From Thermoanaerobacterales bacterium UBA4880 (GTDB lineage: Bacteria; Bacillota; Thermoanaerobacteria; Thermoanaerobacterales; UBA4877), in the NCBI GenBank assembly GCA_002399285.1, contig DHDI01000004.1, forward strand, positions 1 to 64,000: a DNA stretch of 64,000 nucleotides, written 5' to 3'. Under the pieces are notes generated by a model. That model saw only the letters and a list, made by a program, of their open reading frames with translations, ran no database searches and was not told where the DNA came from. Made by a program: the position numbers and the translations under genes. Below, one piece after another: positions 43,681-52,618 of this stretch. The stretch's first letter is position 1; every line of letters begins with the position of its first letter.

Positions 43681-43926
43681 ATGGAAACAAGAATAGGGGT
43701 CGTGGGGATAGTAGTCGAACACAGAGAGGATACGGTCAGCCAATTAAATAATATACTGAGCGATCATGCGGGGATCATAGTAGGCAGGATGGGCATACCT
43801 TACAGGGAGAGGGGAATATTCGTCATTTCACTGATAATCGACGGAACGACGGACCAGATCGGCTCTCTGACGGGAAAATTGGGGAACCTGCCGGGGGTAC
43901 ATGTAAAAACGGCAATAACCAAATGA
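43681..43926 (+). CDS. Iron-only hydrogenase system regulator (TM1266 family)
   Basis: An 81-residue ACT/NikR C-terminal-like protein. RIGVVGIVVEHREDTVSQLN, then GIIVGRMGIPYRERGI and the strand IFVISLIIDGTTDQIGSLTGK cut short here match the TM1266 family. These small proteins occur next to hydEFG and are presumed regulators of H-cluster assembly; they lack a DNA-binding domain here, so the mode is unclear. The ATG at 43681 has GAGAGGGAG upstream and lies 15 bases beyond the terminator of the attenuator. Confidence 0.9.
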   Translation: METRIGVVGIVVEHREDTVSQLNNILSDHAGIIVGRMGIPYRERGIFVISLIIDGTTDQIGSLTGKLGNLPGVHVKTAITK

Positions 43927-43932
43927 CCTGCA

Positions 43933-43984
43933 CAGACCGATGCCAAAATCGCTTAGGCCGCGAACTTGCACAGCAATTTTGCTT
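43933..43984 (+). repeat. Intergenic repeat, copy B (inverted relative to copy A)
   Basis: This 52-base block matches the reverse complement of 42614-42665 with four mismatches. The following sequence, up to about 44004 (GTTGGCTGCAACCTG), resembles copy C at about 55061-55075. It sits between the TM1266-type gene and hydE, inside the presumed transcript. Confidence 0.85.
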
Positions 43985-44042
43985 AGCTTAGTTGGCTGCA
44001 ACCTGATGATTGGTGTATTTATCAATGGCGAGGTGGTGAAAT

Positions 44043-45110
44043 ATGAGGGCCGAGTATGACAGTCTACTGAAAAAGTCCCTGAATAACGGCAAATTCTCTA
44101 AAGAGGAGATAACCTGCCTGCTTAAGCCGGAGGATGACGAGCTCGACGAACTCTTTAAAACCGCTGATGTTGTACGGAAAGAGGTATTCGGGGATGAGGT
44201 GCATCTCAGGGGCATAATCGAGTTTTCCAATTACTGCGGAAGAAACTGCCTGTACTGTGGACTGCGGGAAAACGATAACAGACTGACGAGATACAGACTT
44301 ATGCCCGAGCAAATTGTGGAATTAGCATGTAATGCAGGCAAAATCGGCTATAAGACCATAGTGCTGCAGTCGGGCGAAGACGGTTATTATGATGTGGGAT
44401 TGCTTGCCGACATAGTGAGCAGTATAAAGAGCGAAGCGGACGTTGCGATAACGCTTTCGGTGGGCGAACGCAGCACCGCGGAATATGAACGGCTGAAGCA
44501 GGCGGGTGCGGACAGATACCTCATCAAGCAGGAGACGTCGAACCGGAGACTTTACAAAAGACTGCATCCGGATATGGACTACGATGACCGCATAAGGTGC
44601 CAGCGGGAGCTTAAGGCATTGGGATTTGAGCTGGGTACCGGTAATATGGTCGGACTTCCGTGGCAGACCACGGAGGACCTGGCGAACGACATAATGTTCT
44701 TTTCCGAGATAGATGCGGACATGATAGGCATAGGACCGTTCATATCCAATCCAAATACGCCCCTCGGCAGGTTTCCCTCGGGTACCGTGGAAGACACGCT
44801 CAAGGTGCTGGCCGTAACGAGACTGGTAAACCCGCTTGTCAATCTGCCGGCGACAACGGCGCTGGGAAGCCTTGATGCAGTGGGAAGGCAGAAAGGATTG
44901 ATGGCAGGAGCCAATGTGGTTATGCCCAATGTCATGCCTGTAGGCTACAGGACGCTATATGAGATATATCCGGGGAAGATCTGTACCGGCGAACGGCCGG
45001 AGGCTTGCAGAGACTGTATTGAGGGCATGATAGAGGGCCTGGGAAGGAAGGTTTCCGTAAATTACGGGGCCAGTCCAAAATTATTGGAAAGGGGAAAGGA
45101 AAATGGATGA
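44043..45110 (+). CDS. hydE: [FeFe]-hydrogenase H-cluster radical SAM maturase HydE
   Basis: A 355-residue radical SAM protein. The cluster motif is FSNYCGRNCLYCGLREN (CX3CX2C) near residues 62-72, followed by the YKTIVLQSGEDGYY region and ETSNRRLYKRLHPD. HydE helps make the bridging dithiolate and Fe(I)(CO)2(CN) precursor of the H-cluster. GGCGAGGTGG precedes the ATG. The end overlaps hydG by eight bases. No hydrogenase structural gene is in the window, so the target enzyme is elsewhere. Confidence 0.95.
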   Translation: MRAEYDSLLKKSLNNGKFSKEEITCLLKPEDDELDELFKTADVVRKEVFGDEVHLRGIIEFSNYCGRNCLYCGLRENDNRLTRYRLMPEQIVELACNAGKIGYKTIVLQSGEDGYYDVGLLADIVSSIKSEADVAITLSVGERSTAEYERLKQAGADRYLIKQETSNRRLYKRLHPDMDYDDRIRCQRELKALGFELGTGNMVGLPWQTTEDLANDIMFFSEIDADMIGIGPFISNPNTPLGRFPSGTVEDTLKVLAVTRLVNPLVNLPATTALGSLDAVGRQKGLMAGANVVMPNVMPVGYRTLYEIYPGKICTGERPEACRDCIEGMIEGLGRKVSVNYGASPKLLERGKENG

Positions 45111-46512
45111 AAACATGAAGGCGGACTTCATTGACAACGAAAGGATAGGGGACGACCTGGAGGCGGGGAAGAAATTTACAAGGGTGGATATAATGAGGGT
45201 CATCGACAAGGCCAAGGAGGCGAAGGGGCTGGAACCCAAGGAGGTAGCCGCTCTGCTTCATGTGGAGGATGAGGAGCTGCTTGAAGGGATGTATGAGGCG
45301 GCACGGGAGATAAAGGAGAAGATCTACGGCAAGAGGATAGTGCTGTTTGCGCCGTTGTATCTCAGCAACTACTGCGTCAACAACTGCCGTTACTGCGGGT
45401 ACGGCCGTGGGAACGCCATCACCAGGAAAAAGCTCACCATGGATGAATTGGAGGAAGAGGTCAGGATATTGGAACAGCTGGGGCATAAGCGGCTGGCTCT
45501 GGAGACGGGGGAAGACCCGGTGAATTGTCCCATAGAATATGTGCTGGACTGTATATCCACGATTTATAAGGTGCAGAACGATAACGGGAGCATAAGAAGG
45601 GTAAACGTAAATATAGCCGCCACGACAGTGGAGAATTTCCGCAAGCTGAAAGCAGCAAAGATAGGGACTTATATATTATTTCAGGAGACCTTCCACAGGC
45701 CTACCTATGCATATATGCATCCCACCGGGCCTAAGCATAATTACGATTACCATACCACAGCTCATATGCGGGCTATGGAGGGAGGCATAGACGACGTCGG
45801 CCTGGGCGTGCTTTTCGGACTCTATGACTACAAATATGAGGTGATGGGGCTGATATATGCCGCCAATAACCTTGACAGGGTGTTTGGAGTCGGTCCGCAC
45901 ACCATATCGGTGCCGCGGCTGAGACCGGCTGCCGGAGTCAATGTCGATGAGTATCCATATATAGTCAAAGATAAGGATTTTAAGAAGCTGGTGGCCGTCA
46001 TCAGACTGGCCGTGCCGTATACCGGCATGATACTTTCTACGAGGGAATATCCGGGTTTCAGGGATGAAGTGATATCCGTGGGGATCTCGCAGGTAAGCGC
46101 CGGCTCATGTACCGGGATAGGCGGCTATAAAAAGGAGTATGTGGATAAACAATCCGACGACGATACGGCGCAGTTTGAGGTGGAGGACAGCAGGACTCCC
46201 GACGAGATATTGAGGAATCTGTGCAGACAGGGCTATCTGCCGAGCTATTGCACCGCCTGCTACCGCAAGTCCAGAACGGGCGACAGATTCATGAAACTGG
46301 CCAAGACGGGCAACATACAGAATTGCTGCCAGCCCAATGCGATACTGACATTCAAGGAGTATCTGACCGACTATGCCGACGATGAGACAAGGATCGTGGG
46401 AGAGCAGACCATAAGGGAGCATTTGGAGCAGATAAAGAGTCCCAAGGTGCGCAGTATGACCGAAGAGAGGTTAAAGGAAATAGAAAACGGGAAACGCGAC
46501 CTGTATTTTTAG
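45103..46512 (+). CDS. hydG: [FeFe]-hydrogenase maturase HydG (tyrosine lyase)
   Basis: A 469-residue radical SAM enzyme. The SAM cluster motif is LSNYCVNNCRYCGYGRGN. The C-terminal auxiliary cluster ligands are CTACYRKSRTGDRF followed by a further Cys after about 20 residues (NIQNCC). HydG splits tyrosine to p-cresol, CO and CN and builds the organometallic Fe synthon. ATMHPTGPKHNYDYH-like YAYMHPTGPKHNYDYHTTA lies in the barrel. AAGGGGAAAGG precedes the ATG. The motifs are complete, so it should be active. Confidence 0.96.
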   Translation: MDENMKADFIDNERIGDDLEAGKKFTRVDIMRVIDKAKEAKGLEPKEVAALLHVEDEELLEGMYEAAREIKEKIYGKRIVLFAPLYLSNYCVNNCRYCGYGRGNAITRKKLTMDELEEEVRILEQLGHKRLALETGEDPVNCPIEYVLDCISTIYKVQNDNGSIRRVNVNIAATTVENFRKLKAAKIGTYILFQETFHRPTYAYMHPTGPKHNYDYHTTAHMRAMEGGIDDVGLGVLFGLYDYKYEVMGLIYAANNLDRVFGVGPHTISVPRLRPAAGVNVDEYPYIVKDKDFKKLVAVIRLAVPYTGMILSTREYPGFRDEVISVGISQVSAGSCTGIGGYKKEYVDKQSDDDTAQFEVEDSRTPDEILRNLCRQGYLPSYCTACYRKSRTGDRFMKLAKTGNIQNCCQPNAILTFKEYLTDYADDETRIVGEQTIREHLEQIKSPKVRSMTEERLKEIENGKRDLYF

Positions 46513-46524
46513 GAGGTGCGGCTT

Positions 46525-47733
46525 ATGAATGACACCCCGAGGGGCTCGCGGCTGAATATAGCCATATTCGGGAGGAGAAACGTCGGGAAATCCAGCTTGA
46601 TAAATGCTATTACCGGTCAAGGCACTGCCCTCGTGTCGGATACTCCGGGGACGACCACCGATCCGGTATACAAGGCCATGGAGCTGCTTCCATTAGGGCC
46701 CGTCGAACTGATAGACACGGCGGGTATAGACGACGAAGGACAGCTGGGTGCGCTCAGGGTAAAGCGGTCAATGACGGTTTTGAACCAGAGCGACATGGTC
46801 TTGCTCGTTGCGGACGCATCGGAGGGCTTGGGCATATATGAGCACAGAGTCCTCGACATGATAAGGGAGAGAGGCATATCCGTACTGCTTGTTTTCAATA
46901 AATCCGATCTTGTTGACGGGAGTATGAAGCTTGAGTCCGACGTGCCCTATGTCTTTGTGAGCGCCAAAAATAAGGAGGGGATCGACGCACTTAAGAGGGC
47001 CATTGTGGAAAATGCTCCGGCGGATTGGTGCGATAGGGCCATATTGGACGGCGTGGTATCGGCGGGCGATACGGTGGTGCTGGTGGTGCCCATCGACATG
47101 GAGGCCCCAAGGGGCAGGCTGATACTTCCGCAGGTTCAGACCATAAGGGATATACTGGATCATGGAGCCTGCGCCGTAATGACGAAAGAGGATGAGCTGC
47201 CCGGAGTACTGAAGAATTTAAAGAGCAAGCCTGCATTAATAATCACCGATTCTCAGGTCTTCGGCAGGGTATCTGAGGATATTCCGCCGAATATACCCCT
47301 CACGTCCTTCTCCATACTTTTCGCACGGTATAAGGGCGACCTGGATTCATTGGTGGACGGCACGAGAGCGATCGATAGACTGAAACCCGGGGACAGGGTG
47401 CTTATTATGGAGGCATGTACGCACCATCCCATAGGAAATGATATAGGCAGGGTAAAGATACCCAAACTGCTCGATCGCCATGTGGGGGGAGAGCTTTATT
47501 ACGACTATCTTGCCGGAAGAGATATGCCGCCCGACTGCGATATGAAAAAATACAGCCTGATAATCCATTGCGGAGCGTGTATGATAAACAGAAGAGAGAT
47601 GCTCTTCAGGTTGTCGAGAGCATCGGAGGCGGGGGTGCCGGTAGTCAATTACGGCGTCATCATAGCCTATCTCAACGGGATATTGGATCGGGTAATAAAA
47701 CCTTTTTATGCCAATGGGGCTTACGATTTATGA
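46525..47733 (+). CDS. hydF: [FeFe]-hydrogenase maturation GTPase HydF
   Basis: A 402-residue GTPase and scaffold. The G-domain has GRRNVGKSSLIN, DTPGTTTDPVY, DTAGIDDEG and FNKSDL. The C-terminal domain has EACTHHPIGNDIGR and IIHCGACMINRREM, the HxH/CxxC-type ligands of its [4Fe-4S] cluster. It assembles the diiron subcluster from HydE and HydG products and delivers it to HydA. The ATG at 46525 follows AGGAGGTG, chosen over the GTG at 46516. It ends in a terminator whose stem overlaps the stop codon. Confidence 0.95.
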   Translation: MNDTPRGSRLNIAIFGRRNVGKSSLINAITGQGTALVSDTPGTTTDPVYKAMELLPLGPVELIDTAGIDDEGQLGALRVKRSMTVLNQSDMVLLVADASEGLGIYEHRVLDMIRERGISVLLVFNKSDLVDGSMKLESDVPYVFVSAKNKEGIDALKRAIVENAPADWCDRAILDGVVSAGDTVVLVVPIDMEAPRGRLILPQVQTIRDILDHGACAVMTKEDELPGVLKNLKSKPALIITDSQVFGRVSEDIPPNIPLTSFSILFARYKGDLDSLVDGTRAIDRLKPGDRVLIMEACTHHPIGNDIGRVKIPKLLDRHVGGELYYDYLAGRDMPPDCDMKKYSLIIHCGACMINRREMLFRLSRASEAGVPVVNYGVIIAYLNGILDRVIKPFYANGAYDL

Positions 47734-47747
47734 GCCCTGTTTTTTTT
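47716..47747 (+). terminator. Terminator overlapping the hydF stop codon
   Basis: GGGGCT (47716-47721) pairs with AGCCCT (47733-47738) around an 11-base loop, followed by a run of eight T. It would end the hydEGF transcript. Confidence 0.82.
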
Positions 47748-47846
47748 ATATCAATTATTAAGTCTTTTTATATTTTTAACAGAATGATATAATGAATGAA
47801 AATAAGTTTTTTGGTATTGGTATAATTGGAAACGAAAGGAAGGTAA

Positions 47847-48147
47847 AGGGTAGTATACGAATTTGCGGGAGCACATGTCCGACAGACTGCTTATAGCACC
47901 GGGTTTCATGCCGCAGGCCAGACCGTTATCTGCGATTCGGAGACTGCCGTAAGCCCTTACGTGGTTTTTATCCGGCAGGTACGAAAGGCAATGGATAGAA
48001 CGGATATGCCGGTAACGTCATGGGCATATCGAGGATATATTAGAGGATATCATAGCGATTTCCCCCGATACATATAGATATAGAGTGAGATACATACCGG
48101 ACGCCATAAGGGTATGGGGAGGTATTGATACCTTTCGAAGAGGTTAA
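47847..48147 (+). pseudogene. Degenerate reading frame with a frameshift, product not recognised
   Basis: Within the 524-base gap between hydF and the lipoprotein gene, one frame reads VVYEFAGAHVRQTAYSTG and on through ICDSETAVSPYVVFIRQV. After about 48030 the coding signal moves to another frame (HGHIEDILEDIIAISPDTYR, then RVRYIPDAIRVWGG) up to a TAA at 48145. An AAAGGAAGG site and an extended -10 (TGGTATAAT, 47818-47826) precede it, but no start codon is in position. It looks like a small gene lost through one indel and start mutation. I do not recognise the family. Confidence 0.45.
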
Positions 48148-48257
48148 TACTCTATATTTTGGATATAATGATAATATATGTAACCAAAATTGCTTTATCA
48201 ATGTGAAATATGAAAGAGAATATATTGAAGTAAAAATATAAGATTGGGTGATAAGAT

Positions 48258-49058
48258 ATGAAAAAGATGTATGTGACTTTGATTTTCTTGTGTATGCTTT
48301 TGACGTCCTGCATGTACCGCAGGGTGGTCAATTCAGACAACATAAAGAGTATAACCGTCGGTTTACGCTCGCCTTACAATGTGCTGCTGGAAAAGATGAC
48401 GGACAGAGAATGCATGTCTTCCATAGCGGATATCATAAACAAGGATGCGGAGAATTCCGTGAAGGCTGAGGACGGCGACTATGACATGATGATGACTATT
48501 GACCTCGGCAGGGGGGAAAAGGTGATAAAGAGGATATCCGATAATATATTCGTGATGCAAAACGGAAGCGCATTCAAATCGGAAACGCTCGGCAAATACT
48601 TCTCCGAGCTAAAGAGCGGAGGTATACAAAAACTCAAGACAAACCCGCCGGTCGTAAAATTCGACGTGGTCAATTATACCAAAAGCGATGTGGACAATAT
48701 CGGCGCAAATCCGCCGGAAGAAATGACGGAGTTTATGAAAATTTACAAAATATCCGATGCGATACCGGAGGTCAGCAAAGAGTATGTTGAGGTGGCGGCC
48801 AGGGAAGCCAGAGGCGCAGGACTGGATACCGGCAAGGCCTTTGAAACCATATCGCGGGAAATGAAAGAACCATATCTGCCGGTATATTGCATATACTCTG
48901 AATTCAACAGTGAAAAGGCGTGGATAATAAACGTCATCTATTCTGACTATACGCCATCGGACAGCAGCGCAAAGGACACATTTGGGTCGAATGCAAACCT
49001 AAAAAAAATCAGGAGTTTTGTCGTAACTCCCGAAGGTAAACTGCTTTATTCTAATTGA
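48258..49058 (+). CDS. Predicted lipoprotein of unknown function
   Basis: A 266-residue protein with a lipoprotein signal, FLCMLLTSC, so Cys18 is the lipidated residue and the protein sits on the outer face of the membrane. The mature part is mixed and soluble; I see no family motif. DGDYDMMMTIDLGRGEKVIK resembles extracytoplasmic accessory domains but proves nothing. A TATAAT lies at about 48164 with a ribosome site (GGGTGATAAG). Its 3' end overlaps the convergent acyltransferase gene by eight bases. Function unknown. Confidence 0.8.
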   Translation: MKKMYVTLIFLCMLLTSCMYRRVVNSDNIKSITVGLRSPYNVLLEKMTDRECMSSIADIINKDAENSVKAEDGDYDMMMTIDLGRGEKVIKRISDNIFVMQNGSAFKSETLGKYFSELKSGGIQKLKTNPPVVKFDVVNYTKSDVDNIGANPPEEMTEFMKIYKISDAIPEVSKEYVEVAAREARGAGLDTGKAFETISREMKEPYLPVYCIYSEFNSEKAWIINVIYSDYTPSDSSAKDTFGSNANLKKIRSFVVTPEGKLLYSN

Positions 49059-49776
49059 CGTCCTTATTGCCGTAGAAACCGCGATAGCGCGGAGAGACCA
49101 GCGCGGCTATCCTATACATAGCATCGTCGGTAGTATGTTTGAGCCACTGGTCTTTACTTTCATCTTCCGACTGCTTTTCTATATAGTAAGGTTTTCCTAT
49201 GGTTATTGTGGCGGTACCTTTTTTCTTGAAGAATTCGTTTCCTATGTCCGCGTCATTTACGGGGAAAATCTCGTCCACCCCTTCGATACCTATGGGTACT
49301 ACCGGTACGTTAGCTTTATCGGCAATCAAGACAAAGCCCGGCTTGGCCTCGATCATGGTCCGTGACCGGCTTCTCGTGCCCTCGGGGAACAGGACTATGG
49401 AACCGCCCTTTTTAAGATAGCCCAGGGTCATCCTTATAGCGCCGATATCGGCGGTATTGGGTGTTATCGGTATGGTCCTGACAAGCTGCATCACTTCCTT
49501 TGTTATCATATTTTTGGTCAGTTTGATTCCCGCAATAAAAGCCACTTCATTATCTTTAAGTACCTTATTGAGTAAAATGGCGTCCATATTACTCAGGTGA
49601 TTACATATAAATAATGTCGGTTTGCCCTTGACATCTTTCAGGTTCTCCTCATTGCGCACATCGAGTTTTATGTATTTCTTCAGCAAATGATTCAATACCA
49701 ATTTAATGAGCGGCGTCCTTATGGACGAGGGCAGCTTGGAAAAAATAAACATTAGGTTATGAATATAAGTAGGCAT
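49051..49776 (-). CDS. 1-acyl-sn-glycerol-3-phosphate acyltransferase (PlsC family)
   Basis: A 241-residue LPLAT protein. Motif I is CNHLSNMDAILL (NHX4D), motif II lies in VRTIPITPNT, motif III is LFPEGTRSRSR and motif IV VVPIGIEG. It adds an acyl chain to lysophosphatidic acid or a similar lipid in phospholipid synthesis. The ATG at 49776, after GGAGG, is chosen over the longer frame starting 49809. It is convergent with the lipoprotein gene and divergent from the ger operon. Confidence 0.92.
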   Translation of the reverse strand: MPTYIHNLMFIFSKLPSSIRTPLIKLVLNHLLKKYIKLDVRNEENLKDVKGKPTLFICNHLSNMDAILLNKVLKDNEVAFIAGIKLTKNMITKEVMQLVRTIPITPNTADIGAIRMTLGYLKKGGSIVLFPEGTRSRSRTMIEAKPGFVLIADKANVPVVPIGIEGVDEIFPVNDADIGNEFFKKKGTATITIGKPYYIEKQSEDESKDQWLKHTTDDAMYRIAALVSPRYRGFYGNKDVN

Positions 49777-49940
49777 ATTATTTCCTCCATTCCTGATATA
49801 TTTTATCATACTTTAAGGCAATTTTGCCATATCTTTTACATTTTCTCAGACTATTATCTTAAATTATTCCGATAAAAGATAATAAAATCACCCATATTTG
49901 AAAACAATAAATAGGATGCGAAATCTTTCGGAGGTCCAAT

Positions 49941-51503
49941 ATGTCGTTTCTTGATAAATTGTTCAACAAGAAAAATGAACAAGATCAGCAGGACAAACAA
50001 AAACAGGCCGAGGATACAAAAATCGATAAATCGGTTGATAATAATATCAAAAATGTGAAAAGGACTCTTAACGAGAACTTTGACGTTATAACCAGAAAGG
50101 TATCACTGGGCGGAAAATCTGATCAATTCGTCGCACTGGCTTATTTGGACGGCATGGTGGATAAAAATGTGCTGAACCAAAGTATTCTAAGGCCGATAAT
50201 GTTGAAACCGGTGGACGATATGAAATTCCACGACATGGGACCCGGCAGATATGTCAGGGAATTCATGATAACGGCCAATGATGTAGAAGAAGTTGATAAA
50301 TTCAGCGACTGCATAAATTTTATTCTTAACGGCTGCACCATAGTATTCATCGACGGCTGCGAAAAGGCTTTAATGTGCGAGACGAGAGGTTGGATACAGC
50401 GCAGTATAGATGAACCGCAAAATGAGGCCATAGCAAAGGGACCGCATTCGGGATTTAATGAGACCCTACTTACCAATGTGACTTTAATAAGGAGGTATAT
50501 AAAGGATCCCAATCTGCACTTTGAACCCCTTACGGTGGGCAGAGCCAGCAGGACAAATGTAGTTGTGGCATTTATCGACGGTATATCGGATAATAATATA
50601 GTTGAGGAAGTCAAGAGAAGGCTCAAGGGAATAGACATAGACGGCGTTCTTGATTCCAGCTATATCGCCGAATTTATAAGCGACTCCCCGTTATCTCCTT
50701 TTGCCACCATACTCAGTACGGAGAGACCGGACAAGGTTGCTGCCAATATGCTGGAGGGCAAAGTAGCCATTTTCGTCGACGGCACGCCGGATGTTCTTAT
50801 GGCTCCGTTTCTGTTTATGGAGTTTATACAGTCGCCCGACGATTATTATGAGGACAGTATGATATCCAGTTTGGTGAGGATCCTCCGAATGCTTGCCCTA
50901 TTTACCGCCGTATATCTGCCGGGATTTTATATAGCCATTGTCACTTTTAATCAGGAGATGATACCGACTACGCTTACCTTGAGCCTGATGAGCGGACGGT
51001 TTTTTGTTCCCTTTTCGCCGTTTGCGGAGATACTATTCATGATGATTCTCATAGAGATTTTAAGAGAGGCCGGTATACACTTTCCAGGTACCATAGGTCA
51101 GACCATAAGTATTGTGGGTGCATTGGTCGTAGGACAGTCCGCCGTGAGCGCCGGCTTGGTCAGCCCGTTCGTGGTCATTGTAGTTTCGATCACGACACTG
51201 GCATCCTATTCTGTTCCGTCATATACCGCGTCATACATGATGAGGTTTTTGCCGTATCCCGTGCTTATAGTCAGCGCGCTTCTGGGTATATATGGCTTTG
51301 CATGGTGTCTGATCGCAATGATGGTGCACCTTGCCTCCTTAGAATCGTTCGGAGTGCCATATCTGGCTCCCATTGCTCCGTTCAATTTAAGGGATAATCA
51401 GGATACCGTGCTGCGAATGCCAAGATGGATAATGACATACAGACCCAGTTATATAAAGGCTGAAAATAAAAAGAGAATGGCTACAAAAAAGAAGGGGAAA
51501 TAA
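49941..51503 (+). CDS. Spore germination protein, GerA family (A subunit)
   Basis: A 520-residue GerAA-type subunit. A charged N-terminus precedes the soluble domain; the GYVREFM-like PGRYVREFMITANDVEE, SHSGFNE-like GPHSGFNETLLTN and VAIFVDGTPDVLMAP regions are typical. About five to six membrane segments occupy residues 310-480, including PFSPFAEILFMMILIEILREA. In the spore inner membrane it forms a germinant receptor and ion channel with GerB and GerC proteins. It heads a three-gene operon. The germinant cannot be told. Confidence 0.93.
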   Translation: MSFLDKLFNKKNEQDQQDKQKQAEDTKIDKSVDNNIKNVKRTLNENFDVITRKVSLGGKSDQFVALAYLDGMVDKNVLNQSILRPIMLKPVDDMKFHDMGPGRYVREFMITANDVEEVDKFSDCINFILNGCTIVFIDGCEKALMCETRGWIQRSIDEPQNEAIAKGPHSGFNETLLTNVTLIRRYIKDPNLHFEPLTVGRASRTNVVVAFIDGISDNNIVEEVKRRLKGIDIDGVLDSSYIAEFISDSPLSPFATILSTERPDKVAANMLEGKVAIFVDGTPDVLMAPFLFMEFIQSPDDYYEDSMISSLVRILRMLALFTAVYLPGFYIAIVTFNQEMIPTTLTLSLMSGRFFVPFSPFAEILFMMILIEILREAGIHFPGTIGQTISIVGALVVGQSAVSAGLVSPFVVIVVSITTLASYSVPSYTASYMMRFLPYPVLIVSALLGIYGFAWCLIAMMVHLASLESFGVPYLAPIAPFNLRDNQDTVLRMPRWIMTYRPSYIKAENKKRMATKKKGK

Positions 51504-51508
51504 AGCTT

Positions 51509-52618
51509 ATGAATAATACTAACGATACTAAAAGGGCATGTATGGATACCAGAGGATATACATTTCTCATGATAAATACCCTTATAAGCCTGCCGATTTT
51601 TTTGAGTCCTTCTCCCACGGTAGCCGTGAGCAGGCAGTATGCATGGCTGTCGGTGCTTGTGGGAACGGCGCAGGCCCTTATGGTCGGCTATGTCGTAATA
51701 AAGCTGGGCCTGACGTATCCTGATAAGACAATAATCGAGTACAGCCAGGACATAGTAGGTAAATTTGCAGGAAAAATTGTAGGCTTGATCTTTCTCGCTG
51801 TATTTTTAAGTATAAGCGTAATGGCCTTACGCGAGTTTACATTGCCATTCCAGGGTTTTGTTTCGATCAACATACCACTACCGACCCTTCTGATCATGAC
51901 AATGCTGCTGGTCACATATGCGGTGATCAGGGGACTGAAAACCATAAGTATATGCAGCGATGTTATTATTCAGTTTTTTATTGGTTTTATATTGATTTTG
52001 CTGATCCTGCCGACAAAGAATCTTAACATTTTAAATATCAAACCGATCATACCTCACGACTGGGGTAGGGTGGTAAGAGGTTCGTTTGACAGCGCTGCAT
52101 TTTTAGCCGAAGACGTTATAGGGCTGATGCTGATACCCTATGTGAGCAATAAAGACAAACTTATGAAAGGCAATCAATTGGCAGTGCTCTTGAGCGGTAT
52201 AGCCTTAAGCGCCGTTACCGCTATGGAAATAGTGACGATGAGTTATGAAAGAGTGGATTCCACTATATTTTCCACCTTTATGCTTTTGAGAGAGGCGCAG
52301 TTTTCCTCGTCCTTGGAAAGGATAGAATCCATAGCCATAGCCATGTGGGGGGGCTTGGTCTTTGTTAAATTGAGCGTGTATCTATATATATTGGCCGATG
52401 GCCTTAGGCAATTGTTGGGACTGAAAGATTATAAACCTATAGTATACATACTTGCGCCCATAATTACTTATTTAGCCGTATTGCCTAGAGATATAAGTGA
52501 GATATTGGTCTTTCCCAACAAGGTATGGGTACCGATTATATATCTGGCAGTGCTTATCATATTGCCGGTCATACTGCTGCTGATAAGCACCATAAGAAAG
52601 CAGGGAGAAAAAAAGTGA
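51509..52618 (+). CDS. Spore germination permease, GerB family (B subunit)
   Basis: A 369-residue membrane protein with about ten hydrophobic segments of the APC-like GerB/endospore germination permease family. YAWLSVLVGTAQALMVGYVV and the GLILIPYV-like GLMLIPYVSNK loop are typical. It is the germinant-binding B subunit in tested receptors. It starts five bases after the A subunit stop. Its stop codon overlaps the GTG start of the C subunit (GTGA), so the three subunits are translationally coupled. Confidence 0.92.
   Translation: MNNTNDTKRACMDTRGYTFLMINTLISLPIFLSPSPTVAVSRQYAWLSVLVGTAQALMVGYVVIKLGLTYPDKTIIEYSQDIVGKFAGKIVGLIFLAVFLSISVMALREFTLPFQGFVSINIPLPTLLIMTMLLVTYAVIRGLKTISICSDVIIQFFIGFILILLILPTKNLNILNIKPIIPHDWGRVVRGSFDSAAFLAEDVIGLMLIPYVSNKDKLMKGNQLAVLLSGIALSAVTAMEIVTMSYERVDSTIFSTFMLLREAQFSSSLERIESIAIAMWGGLVFVKLSVYLYILADGLRQLLGLKDYKPIVYILAPIITYLAVLPRDISEILVFPNKVWVPIIYLAVLIILPVILLLISTIRKQGEKK

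Noticed and set aside
46140..46148. DnaA box TGTGGATAA inside hydG
   Set aside because: A single isolated copy within conserved coding sequence (VDKQ region), expected by chance in 64 kb.
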